From an uncultured Clostridia bacterium (GTDB lineage Bacteria; Bacillota; Clostridia; Oscillospirales; Oscillospiraceae): DNA of 29,769 nt. The notes below the pieces were generated by a model, which saw only the letters and a list, made by a program, of their open reading frames with translations, did not search any database and was not told the origin of the DNA. Both the position numbers and the translations under genes were made by a program. Shown in pieces: positions 15,850-22,831 of this stretch. Within the stretch, counting starts at the first letter, position 1. Every line of letters starts with the position of its first letter. The DNA is taken from positions 1 through 29,769 of the forward strand of contig CALCRH010000344.1 in NCBI GenBank assembly GCA_937894515.1. Direction: 5' to 3'.

Positions 15850-17205
15850 TTGAGTACTATCACCATCAACGGCGGCATTCCCCTGCAGGGGGAGCTTACG
15901 GTGCAGGGCGCCAAAAACAGCGTTCTTCCCATTTTAGCCGCCACGATCCTCTGTGCAGACACCTGCCGCATCCTCCACTGCCCCCATTTGAGCGATGTAG
16001 ATGCAGCGACAGATATCCTCCGTTATTTGGGCTGTACCGCCTATTGGGAGGGGCCGGATCTTTTGGTGGATACTTCCACCATGCTGCGCCGGGATATCCC
16101 CGCGCATCTGATGCGAAAAATGCGTTCCTCCGTCATCTTTCTCGGCGCCATTCTATCTCGCTTCGGAGAGGCAGAATTGAGTTATCCCGGCGGCTGTGAA
16201 CTGGGGCCGAGACCGATTGATCTCCATATCAGCGCTCTGCGCACCCTGGGGGCGGAGATCACCGAATCCGGCGATTATCTGCACTGTACCGCTCGCCGTC
16301 TGAGCGGGCAAGAGATCCTTCTCCCCTTCCCCAGCGTAGGTGCCACGGAAAACGCCATGCTGGCGGCCTGCGGAGCAGACGGCATCACCGTTATCTCCAA
16401 TGCTGCCCGGGAGCCGGAAATTGCAGATCTCCAGCTCTTTCTCACCAAACTCGGCGCAACAGTTTGCGGCGCCGGCAGTTCCGTCATCACGGTAGTGGGA
16501 AACCAATCGCTGCACGGCTGCGAACATCGCTGCATCGGGGATCGCATCGTTGCCGCTACATACCTCAGCGCCGCTGCCGCCACAGGCGGCAAGTTGGTCC
16601 TGCGCGGTATCAACTGCCGGCATCTCTCCCCGGTCACCGCAGTTTTACAGCAGGCAGGTTGTACGCTGTATGCTGAAGAAAACCTGATCTCGTTGCAAAC
16701 GAACGGCCGGCTTCACGCCGTCCCCCCCATTCATACCGCTCCCCACCCCGGCTTTCCTACCGATGCACAGGCCGTTATCATGGCAGCGCTTTTGTGCAGT
16801 CGGGGCGCCACGGTATTCGTGGAAAACATGTTTGAAAACCGCTATCGTCACGTACCGGAGCTTCTGTGCATGGGGGCTGATATCCGGTTGGAGGGACGGG
16901 TCGCCGTGGTGTACGGCAAAGATACGCTTCATGGTGCCACGCTCTGCTGTACCGATCTTCGCGGCGGTGCAGCTCTGGTAGTTGCCGGTCTGCAAACAGA
17001 ACATGAAACGACTATCCGGCAGATTTATCATATCTGCCGCGGCTATGAAAACATATTATTGGATCTACGCAGTCTGGGGGCGCATATTGCCCTGACAGAA
17101 GAATCCGATACCTGTATCAAGAAAGGGAGCCTATGGCAAGAAAACGCAGCAAATACAACCGAAAACGTGCCCGGGGAAGGTTTGCCTTCCTCTATAAACT
17201 GCTGA
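15850..17205 (+). CDS. murA: MurA, UDP-GlcNAc 1-carboxyvinyltransferase
   Basis: Cytoplasmic enzyme of 451 aa that transfers enolpyruvate from PEP to UDP-GlcNAc, the first committed step of peptidoglycan synthesis. The N-terminus has the typical LTVQGAKNSVLPILAA. Catalytic Cys116 lies in GGCELGPRPIDLH, so it should be sensitive to fosfomycin. The later FPTDAQAVIMAALL and FENRYRHVPEL blocks are also in place. The start is TTG 15850; no ATG or GTG fits, and AAAGG/GGGAG precede it. The C-terminus runs about 35-40 residues past where MurA usually ends (after RSLGAHI) and overlaps divIB by 73 bp in another frame. Base composition matches its neighbours. Confidence 0.94.
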   Translation: MSTITINGGIPLQGELTVQGAKNSVLPILAATILCADTCRILHCPHLSDVDAATDILRYLGCTAYWEGPDLLVDTSTMLRRDIPAHLMRKMRSSVIFLGAILSRFGEAELSYPGGCELGPRPIDLHISALRTLGAEITESGDYLHCTARRLSGQEILLPFPSVGATENAMLAACGADGITVISNAAREPEIADLQLFLTKLGATVCGAGSSVITVVGNQSLHGCEHRCIGDRIVAATYLSAAAATGGKLVLRGINCRHLSPVTAVLQQAGCTLYAEENLISLQTNGRLHAVPPIHTAPHPGFPTDAQAVIMAALLCSRGATVFVENMFENRYRHVPELLCMGADIRLEGRVAVVYGKDTLHGATLCCTDLRGGAALVVAGLQTEHETTIRQIYHICRGYENILLDLRSLGAHIALTEESDTCIKKGSLWQENAANTTENVPGEGLPSSINC

Positions 17206-17894
17206 CTTTTGTGGTCATTTGCGGCGCGATTTCTGTTGCCCTGACGCTGTTTTTCAAAATAGAGCTGATCTCCGTTTCCGGTAATGTCCGCTACCGCCAG
17301 GAGGAGGTGCTGGAGGCCAGCGGGATCCGCAGCGGCGATAATCTGTTTCTGATGAACAAGTTTGGTGCCGCCGAAAACATCACCTCGCAGCTGCCCTATG
17401 TGGAAACCGTGCAGATCCGGCGTCAGATTCCAACCACGCTCCAGATCCACGTAACCGAATGTATCTCCCCCGTGGCCATCAAACAGGACGGTGACATCTG
17501 GCTTCTCAGCGGCAGCGGCAAAATTGTGGATAAATTGGGTGTTGCCGCCTGGGAAAGCTATCCGCAGCTCACCGGGATCCGACTTGTAGACCCTGTTATC
17601 GGCCAGCCCATGAAAGTAGAGACCGAGATGGAAAACAGCCGGGTACAGCTCTTAACTCTGCTTCAGCAGTTAACAGAAAAGGAAATGCTCCACGATGTGC
17701 AGGTCATTCATATGGAAGACACCTCCCTCATCACCCTGCGCTATCTGGATCGCTTTGATGTCATGGTCAACCATGATGCGGATTTTGGCTATAAGCTCGA
17801 CTATTTGCGTGCTGTTGTTGATCGTTTAGAGATCAACGAAACCGGCACTATTGATATGACCCACGATGACAAAGCCGGCTTTATCCCCGATTGA
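17133..17894 (+). CDS. divIB: DivIB/FtsQ-like division protein
   Basis: Bitopic divisome protein of 253 aa. It has a basic cytoplasmic tail (ARKRSKYNRKRARGR), one membrane helix (about 20-43), then a POTRA domain starting at FKIELISVSGNVRY, and a beta domain. It scaffolds FtsL/DivIC and helps activate septal synthesis. AAAGGGAG precedes ATG 17133. The first 24 codons overlap the 3' end of murA in another frame, which implies coupled translation. A clear terminator follows, separating this gene from ftsZ. Confidence 0.9.
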   Translation: MARKRSKYNRKRARGRFAFLYKLLTFVVICGAISVALTLFFKIELISVSGNVRYRQEEVLEASGIRSGDNLFLMNKFGAAENITSQLPYVETVQIRRQIPTTLQIHVTECISPVAIKQDGDIWLLSGSGKIVDKLGVAAWESYPQLTGIRLVDPVIGQPMKVETEMENSRVQLLTLLQQLTEKEMLHDVQVIHMEDTSLITLRYLDRFDVMVNHDADFGYKLDYLRAVVDRLEINETGTIDMTHDDKAGFIPD

Positions 17895-17904
17895 TTTTTC
17901 AATG

Positions 17905-17939
17905 ACAGGCGGCGGAAAGAATTCCGTTGCCTGTTTTTT
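17905..17939 (+). terminator. Intrinsic terminator between divIB and ftsZ
   Basis: ACAGGCGGCGGAA (17905-17917) pairs with TTCCGTTGCCTGT (17922-17934), 13 bp including two G-T wobbles with an AGAA loop, then a T-run to 17939. It marks the end of the main dcw transcript. Confidence 0.85.
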
Positions 17940-17961
17940 GCGTAAAATGCCAGAATACCCC

Positions 17962-17990
17962 TTGACCTATCATGAAATCCGTAATACAAT
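17962..17990 (+). promoter_or_regulatory. Sigma-A promoter of ftsZ
   Basis: TTGACC (17962-17967), a 17-bp spacer, TACAAT (17985-17990), each one base from consensus. The start is predicted near 17997, about 60 nt before the ATG of ftsZ. The -10 overlaps a perfect palindrome. Confidence 0.8.
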
Positions 17991-18005
17991 ACTATATATA
18001 GTATT
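17988..18005. promoter_or_regulatory. Perfect 18-bp palindrome over the ftsZ promoter, NrdR-box-like
   Basis: AATACTATATATAGTATT is a perfect palindrome covering the end of the -10 and the predicted transcript start, a classic repressor position. Its inner 16 bp agree with the NrdR-box consensus (acaCwAtATaTwGtgt) at 14 positions, including the whole core. Only one copy is seen, whereas NrdR boxes usually come in pairs. Confidence 0.5.
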
Positions 18006-18058
18006 TACAGTCGAAGGGTATCGCCTTTTTTATACAATTTGCGGTAGGAGGAACGGTT

Positions 18059-19174
18059 ATGGCATTCGGATTGGAAACCGGCATTGAAAATGTCGTCAAT
18101 ATTAAAGTTCTCGGCGTAGGCGGCGGCGGCAGCAACGTGGTCAACCGCATGGTTCGCAGCGGCACAAAGGGCGTTGATTTTATTGCTGTCAATACAGACA
18201 AGCAGGCTTTGAACGCCTCCAGTGCCAATTATAAAATTCAGATCGGTGAAAAGCTTACCGCCGGTAAAGGTGCCGGCTCCAATCCGGAGATCGGTAAAAA
18301 AGCTGCCGAAGAGAGCCGCAATCAGTTGAGCAAAGCGCTGGAAAATACGGACATGGTATTTATTACCGCCGGCATGGGCGGTGGTACCGGTACCGGTGCC
18401 GCCCCTGTGGTTGCCGAGATTGCCCGGGAACTGGGCGTATTGACTGTTGGCGTTGTCACCAAGCCTTTCGGTTTTGAAGGTGCCCGCCGTATGCGTGCTG
18501 CCGAAGCCGGCATTGAAGAGCTGCGGGACAAGGTGGACAGTCTGGTCATCATTCCCAATGAGCGGCTGAAATACGCCACCGATCAGAAGATCACCTTTGC
18601 CAACGCCTTTGAAATTGCCGATGACGTACTGCGCCAGGCGGTGCAGTCTATCTCCGATCTGATCCGGGATACCGGTTTTATCAATCTGGACTTTGCCGAT
18701 GTAACCGCCATCATGAAAGACGCCGGTCTTGCCCACATGGGCGTGGGCCGTGCCGCCGGCAAGAACAAGGCTGAAGAAGCCGCCAGGATGGCCATTTCCA
18801 GCCCGCTGCTGGAAACCTCTATTGATGGTGCCCGCGGTGTTCTGATCAATGTAACCGGTTCCATGGATATCGGATTGGAAGAAGTGGAACAGGCTGCCAC
18901 GCTGGTACAGGATGCCGTTCACCCCGATGCCCTGACCATCTTCGGCGCTGCCTTTGATGAAAACCTGGACGATGAGATCCGCGTAACAGTGATTGCCACC
19001 GGTTTTGATGAGGGCTGCGGCAAGTATGCAGCTCCCACCCCGGCAGGAGACACAGCGGAAAAGCCCGTGCCGCATCCCCTGTATGTTTCCGCAGAAGAGG
19101 CCATCGAAGCCGAGACAGAGCTGGACAAGTCCTTTGAAGATATTCTTAAAATTTTCCAAAAAGATAATGGATAA
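18059..19174 (+). CDS. ftsZ: FtsZ, cell-division tubulin homologue
   Basis: GTPase of 371 aa that polymerises into the division ring. GTP-binding elements are KVLGVGGGGSNVVNRM near the N-terminus, the tubulin signature GMGGGTGTGAAP (about residues 106-117) and VDSLVIIPNERL. The synergy loop region NLDFADVTAIMKDAGLAHMG is intact. The C-terminal linker is short, and the protein ends in KSFEDILKIFQKDNG, not the usual conserved terminal peptide with Pro and Phe/Tyr-Leu. GTAGGAGG precedes ATG 18059. It is transcribed on its own from 17962-17990 and closed by a terminator; ftsA is not adjacent. Confidence 0.98.
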   Translation: MAFGLETGIENVVNIKVLGVGGGGSNVVNRMVRSGTKGVDFIAVNTDKQALNASSANYKIQIGEKLTAGKGAGSNPEIGKKAAEESRNQLSKALENTDMVFITAGMGGGTGTGAAPVVAEIARELGVLTVGVVTKPFGFEGARRMRAAEAGIEELRDKVDSLVIIPNERLKYATDQKITFANAFEIADDVLRQAVQSISDLIRDTGFINLDFADVTAIMKDAGLAHMGVGRAAGKNKAEEAARMAISSPLLETSIDGARGVLINVTGSMDIGLEEVEQAATLVQDAVHPDALTIFGAAFDENLDDEIRVTVIATGFDEGCGKYAAPTPAGDTAEKPVPHPLYVSAEEAIEAETELDKSFEDILKIFQKDNG

Positions 19175-19178
19175 TGGT

Positions 19179-19208
19179 AAAAAAAGACGCCCGAGGGCGT
19201 CTTTTTTT
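19179..19208 (+). terminator. Intrinsic terminator of ftsZ
   Basis: Seven A, then GACGCC paired with GGCGTC around CGAG, then seven T. The stem can extend through the A/T flanks. It begins 4 bp after the ftsZ stop and could work in both directions. Confidence 0.93.
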
Positions 19209-19295
19209 ATACAAAAATTAACGGACATAGTTTGTCCTGTTTCGGCAAAAAGTAATCATGTCATCGGTGACAATTCAATAAATGGGGTGATCTTT

Positions 19296-20291
19296 TTGTA
19301 TGAAACGCGGCAAAAACGCGCCATACGGCGCCCTATGGCTCTTCTCCTCGCTCTGCTGCTATGCCTGTCTTTGGTGGTTCCCGCACTGGCAGAGGATGGT
19401 GAACGCACCTTGATCCCTCTTGGTAAAACGGTGGGGATCAAGCTCTTTTCCGATGGTGCGCTGGTGGTCAGTCTCAACGATTCGCCGGCAAAGAGCAGCG
19501 GCATTGCAGTCGGTGATCTTTTGCTCTGCCTGAATGACACCAAAATCCAGTCCACCGAACAGCTGCAGGATTTTCTCCAGCAAAACGGTGCCTCGCCAAT
19601 CACCGTCACCTATCAACGCAGCGGCAAAACCTGTCGCTGTACCGTCACACCCCGGCAGGGTGAAGACGGCGTTTGGCGCATCGGAGCCTGGATCCGCGAC
19701 AGCATGGCGGGCATCGGCACACTGACCTACTACGATCCTGTCAGCGGCACTTACGGTGCCTTGGGCCACGGTATTACCGATACGGACACCCAGCTTCTGA
19801 TGACGCTGTCCGGCGGTTCCATCATGGAAACTTCCGTCAAGGCGGTAAAAAAGGGTTGCAAAGGAGATCCCGGTGAGTTGAAGGGCGACTTCAGCGTCCA
19901 GCGGGATATTGGCACGCTGACCGCCAATACGGCGGGCGGCATCTTCGGCGCCGTATCCGATGAACGCCTTGTCGGCAATGCCCGCGCCTTTCCTCTGGCC
20001 AAGCCCCAGTTGGGTAAGGCCACCATTCTTGCCACCGTCAACGGCTGTGATACCCAGAGCTACGAAGTGGAGATCCTGCGGCTCTATGATGCCCAGCCCA
20101 CCCGCAATCTGCTGCTTCGCATCACGGATCAACGCCTGCTGGAAACCACCGGCGGCATCGTGCAGGGGATGTCCGGCAGCCCCATTTTGCAAAACGGCAA
20201 GTTGGTAGGGGCAGTGACCCATGTACTGGTCAATGATCCCACCCAGGGCTACGGCATTTTTATCGAGAATATGCTGAACATGGCCGGATGA
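19296..20291 (+). CDS. spoIVB: SpoIVB, sporulation serine peptidase (S55)
   Basis: Protease of 331 aa that the forespore secretes into the intermembrane space, where it cleaves SpoIVFA and so triggers pro-sigma-K processing. It has a signal/anchor helix (about 14-30, ending VVPALA), a PDZ domain (DSPAKSSGIAVGDLLLCLN), and an S55 domain with His158 in LGHGITDTDT and Ser293 in GMSGSP. It ends with the conserved GYGIFIENMLNMA. The start is TTG 19296 after GGGGTGAT (GTG 19287 is the alternative). The tempting ATG at 19300 is out of frame. spoIVB normally lies next to spo0A, but here it follows ftsZ. No convincing sigma-F/G promoter was found. Confidence 0.92.
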   Translation: MYETRQKRAIRRPMALLLALLLCLSLVVPALAEDGERTLIPLGKTVGIKLFSDGALVVSLNDSPAKSSGIAVGDLLLCLNDTKIQSTEQLQDFLQQNGASPITVTYQRSGKTCRCTVTPRQGEDGVWRIGAWIRDSMAGIGTLTYYDPVSGTYGALGHGITDTDTQLLMTLSGGSIMETSVKAVKKGCKGDPGELKGDFSVQRDIGTLTANTAGGIFGAVSDERLVGNARAFPLAKPQLGKATILATVNGCDTQSYEVEILRLYDAQPTRNLLLRITDQRLLETTGGIVQGMSGSPILQNGKLVGAVTHVLVNDPTQGYGIFIENMLNMAG

Positions 20292-20294
20292 CAA

Positions 20295-20320
20295 AGCGGA
20301 GCGGGTTTCCCCGCTCCGCT
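20295..20320. terminator. Hairpin between convergent spoIVB and spoVAF
   Basis: AGCGGAGCGGG (20295-20305) and CCCGCTCCGCT (20310-20320) form a perfect 11-bp stem with a 4-nt loop, 3 bp after the spoIVB stop. The T-run is short on both strands, so it is a plausible but imperfect shared terminator. Confidence 0.6.
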
Positions 20321-20340
20321 CACTTTTCATTCTTCACTCT

Positions 20341-21741
20341 TCATGTGTTATCCCGTTTGATGGGCTGCCGGTGGAGGATCCGCCGCAGCACTTTGGGACG
20401 GAACGGGATCAGCGGGTAGAGATAGCTGTTCCCCAGCACCGGTTTTGCAAAGGCAATCAATGCCAGAATGCCCACCACGCCAAGGGCAAAGCCCACCCAG
20501 TCCCACAGCCAGATCAGGATCAGCAATGCCATGCGGCACAGTTTCATGGCATAGCCCATTTCATAGCTGTGCTGGGCATAGTTGACCACCGCCACAAAGG
20601 CCATATAGACCAGCACCTCCGGCACCAGCCATCGTGCCTGCACCGCAAAGTCTCCCAAGATCAGCGCCCCCAGCATACTGAACGAGTTGGACAGCGCATC
20701 CGGGGTATTCAAAGAGGCCAGTTTCAAAATATCCACGATGAATTCCACCAGCAGAAGCTGTACGATCAGCGGTACATAGTATTCCTCTTTTACCAGCAGG
20801 AATTGCAGATTGGGGTTCAGTGTATCCGGATTTTTCACCAGCAAATACCAAAGGGGCGTAATAAACAGCGTCAGAAACAGCACCGTCATACGCACCACCT
20901 GCAAATAGGTGCCGATCAGCGGCGGAAAGTAGTAGTCGTTGATCTCCTCGGCAAAGCTGAACACCGTGGTGGGCAAAATCATCACACAGGGCGTGTTGTC
21001 GATCATCAGCAGGATATCGCCCTCCATGATGGACGCCACCGCCACATCGGGTCGCTCCGTATAGCGCACCTTGGGAAAGGGATTCCACCATTGGCGGGGC
21101 ACGATGCATTCCGCTATGCTCTCCTGAGACATGGAAATGGAATGCACGTCAATTTTTCCCAGTTTTTCCCGCAGTCCTTGAATCAGCGCCGGATCTGCTT
21201 CATCTGCCATATAGACGATGGCCACATCGGTGCGGGAACGTCCACCCACCATAAGACGTTCCAAAACCAGGTGAGAGTCCCGTACCCGCCGCCGGAGAAG
21301 TGCGGCGTTTTCCATAATATTCTCTACAAAGCCATCGTGGCTGCCCCGCAAGACTTTACTGGTATCCGGCTCCCCCACACTGCGGGTGGGAAACTCCTTG
21401 GCATCGATCAGGATCGGCGCATCATAACCCTCTATCAGCAGGAGTGTCTTTCCGGCAAATACCGCCGTCACCGCTTTTTGCCAGTCCGATTCGACTGCCG
21501 CATCTGCCACGGACACATACCGTGCCAAAAACATCTCTGCCGTGGGAACGACTGACAAATCCTCCACATCCAGCCAAACCGAAAGCAGTCGTTCCAGCAG
21601 CGCATCTTTGGCATAGCCGTTCACCACCCACAGTCGGGCCCGGACACCGCCGATGATCAGGTCCCGCCCTACCATATCAAAATTTTTCCCGGCACCCAGC
21701 AGCTCGTCCAGCTTCTGCACCTGCCACGTAAACAATTCCAT
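20341..21741 (-). CDS. spoVAF: SpoVAF-like / GerA-family spore germination protein
   Basis: Membrane protein of 466 aa, GerA family. A soluble N-terminal half (about 1-270) contains GEPDTSKVLRGSHDGFVENI and ALLRRRVRD, the family signature block. It is followed by about four to five helices (TVLFLTLFITPLWYLLV onward) and a basic tail. The N-terminus (NFDMVGRDLIIGG) fits SpoVAF better than the germinant-receptor A subunits. SpoVAF acts in the inner spore membrane and is linked to germination. No B or C receptor subunit or other spoVA gene adjoins it. AGGTGA precedes ATG 21741. A perfect sigma-G promoter upstream supports forespore expression. Confidence 0.87.
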   Translation of the reverse strand: MELFTWQVQKLDELLGAGKNFDMVGRDLIIGGVRARLWVVNGYAKDALLERLLSVWLDVEDLSVVPTAEMFLARYVSVADAAVESDWQKAVTAVFAGKTLLLIEGYDAPILIDAKEFPTRSVGEPDTSKVLRGSHDGFVENIMENAALLRRRVRDSHLVLERLMVGGRSRTDVAIVYMADEADPALIQGLREKLGKIDVHSISMSQESIAECIVPRQWWNPFPKVRYTERPDVAVASIMEGDILLMIDNTPCVMILPTTVFSFAEEINDYYFPPLIGTYLQVVRMTVLFLTLFITPLWYLLVKNPDTLNPNLQFLLVKEEYYVPLIVQLLLVEFIVDILKLASLNTPDALSNSFSMLGALILGDFAVQARWLVPEVLVYMAFVAVVNYAQHSYEMGYAMKLCRMALLILIWLWDWVGFALGVVGILALIAFAKPVLGNSYLYPLIPFRPKVLRRILHRQPIKRDNT

Positions 21742-21760
21742 CGTTTCACCTCATTTTCCG

Positions 21761-21790
21761 TAGTATGGGAACAACCCGGCGAAACTATGC
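21761..21790 (-). promoter_or_regulatory. Sigma-G (forespore) promoter of the spoVAF-like gene
   Basis: On the minus strand GCATA (21790-21786), exactly 18 bp, then CATACTA (21767-21761). Both match the sigma-G consensus (gHATR, CATWMTA) at every position. The transcript would start just ahead of the ribosome binding site, 20 bp before ATG 21741. Confidence 0.8.
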
Positions 21791-21793
21791 AAG

Positions 21794-21822
21794 AAGGCGG
21801 CGGTTCAATTGCCCGCCGCCTT
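21794..21822 (-). terminator. Hairpin downstream of the asparaginase gene
   Basis: AAGGCGGCGG (21794-21803) pairs with CCGCCGCCTT (21813-21822), 9-nt loop, 6 bp after the ansA stop. On the minus strand only a broken T-run (TTCTT) follows, but the position fits termination of the ymdB-to-ansA group. It lies directly beside the sigma-G promoter. Confidence 0.6.
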
Positions 21823-21827
21823 TTCTT

Positions 21828-22829
21828 TTATTCCGTTGTGCTGGGATAGATGATGTCCCTTGCGATCGGTGTGTAAAACAGCCGCTCCACTTCATCAAAT
21901 TTTTGGGTACGTGCCATGATCCACATCAGCTTTGCCACCACCGCCTCGGTGGTCATGTCGTAGGCCTCCAGAATGTGCAGATTCTGCTTGAGTCTGCCGC
22001 CCACGTGGTACACCGCAATGTCGCTGCCCTCATTGGCCACCTGGGTGGTCATCACAATGATTTTGCCATCCTGTACCGCTTTTCGCAAAATACCGTAAAA
22101 ATCATCGTATTCCGGTAGACCGCCTACGCCGAAGCTCTCGATGATGATGCCGTCATAATGCTCCGTCATGAACCGCAGCTGCCGGGCATCTGTCCCGGGA
22201 ATCAGCTTGATCAGCCCCACTTTTTCGTTCATGCTGTCGTAGAAAATAGGGTACTTCTTCTCCTCACAGCAGATGTACTGCAAAAGCTGTTCGTCCTGAA
22301 TTCGGGCCAGATAGGGGAAGTTGATGCTGGTAAACGCCTTGAAGCTCTTGGATCTCACCTTGCGGGAACGCGTGCCCAAAATCACGTTGCCGTTGAACAC
22401 GATCTGCACCCCGCCGCAGCCTCGGCAGGCATATAAAAATGCATCGGTCAGATTGCGTTTGGAATCGGTAGAGTCAAACCAGATGGGTTTTTGGGATCCG
22501 GTCAGCACGATGGGCTTTGGGCTGCCCTGAATGAGATAACTCAGCGCCGCCGCGGTATAGGACATGGTATCCGTGCCATGGCTGATGACAAAACCATCAT
22601 AATCCCCATAGTTTTCCCGAATGGTACGGGCGATCCCCAGCCAGTTCGCCGGCCGAAGATTGGTGCTGTCCAGATTGTAAAGCTGTACGCACTCCACGTC
22701 GCACCATTGCGCCACGTTTGGCACAAAGTGCAGCAGTCCGGCAGCGTCCAGCTCCGGCGTCAATCCATCGCCGCCCACTTCGCTGGCAATGGTACCGCCT
22801 GTTCCGATCATCAAGATTCTTTTTTTCAT
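21828..22829 (-). CDS. ansA: Type I (cytoplasmic) L-asparaginase
   Basis: Asparaginase of 333 aa that converts L-asparagine to aspartate and ammonia. The first catalytic motif, IGTGGTIAS, lies at the N-terminus and the second, VISHGTDTMSYTAAALSYL, near residue 85. The absence of a signal peptide points to the cytoplasmic type I form. ATG 22829 has GGGAG eight bases upstream and is preferred over GTG 22835, which would overlap the previous stop by 4 bp. It is the last gene of an overlapping trio with the SbcD-like and YbaK-like genes. A metabolic reason for that grouping is not apparent. Confidence 0.93.
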   Translation of the reverse strand: MKKRILMIGTGGTIASEVGGDGLTPELDAAGLLHFVPNVAQWCDVECVQLYNLDSTNLRPANWLGIARTIRENYGDYDGFVISHGTDTMSYTAAALSYLIQGSPKPIVLTGSQKPIWFDSTDSKRNLTDAFLYACRGCGGVQIVFNGNVILGTRSRKVRSKSFKAFTSINFPYLARIQDEQLLQYICCEEKKYPIFYDSMNEKVGLIKLIPGTDARQLRFMTEHYDGIIIESFGVGGLPEYDDFYGILRKAVQDGKIIVMTTQVANEGSDIAVYHVGGRLKQNLHILEAYDMTTEAVVAKLMWIMARTQKFDEVERLFYTPIARDIIYPSTTE

Positions 22830-22831
22830 AC

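Noticed and set aside
19223..19237. GGACA-N5-TGTCC inverted repeat upstream of spoIVB as an operator
   Set aside because: Only 5-bp arms and no promoter found around it; could be chance.
19300..19302. ATG start for spoIVB
   Set aside because: Out of frame with the PDZ-peptidase sequence; TTG 19296 or GTG 19287 are in frame.
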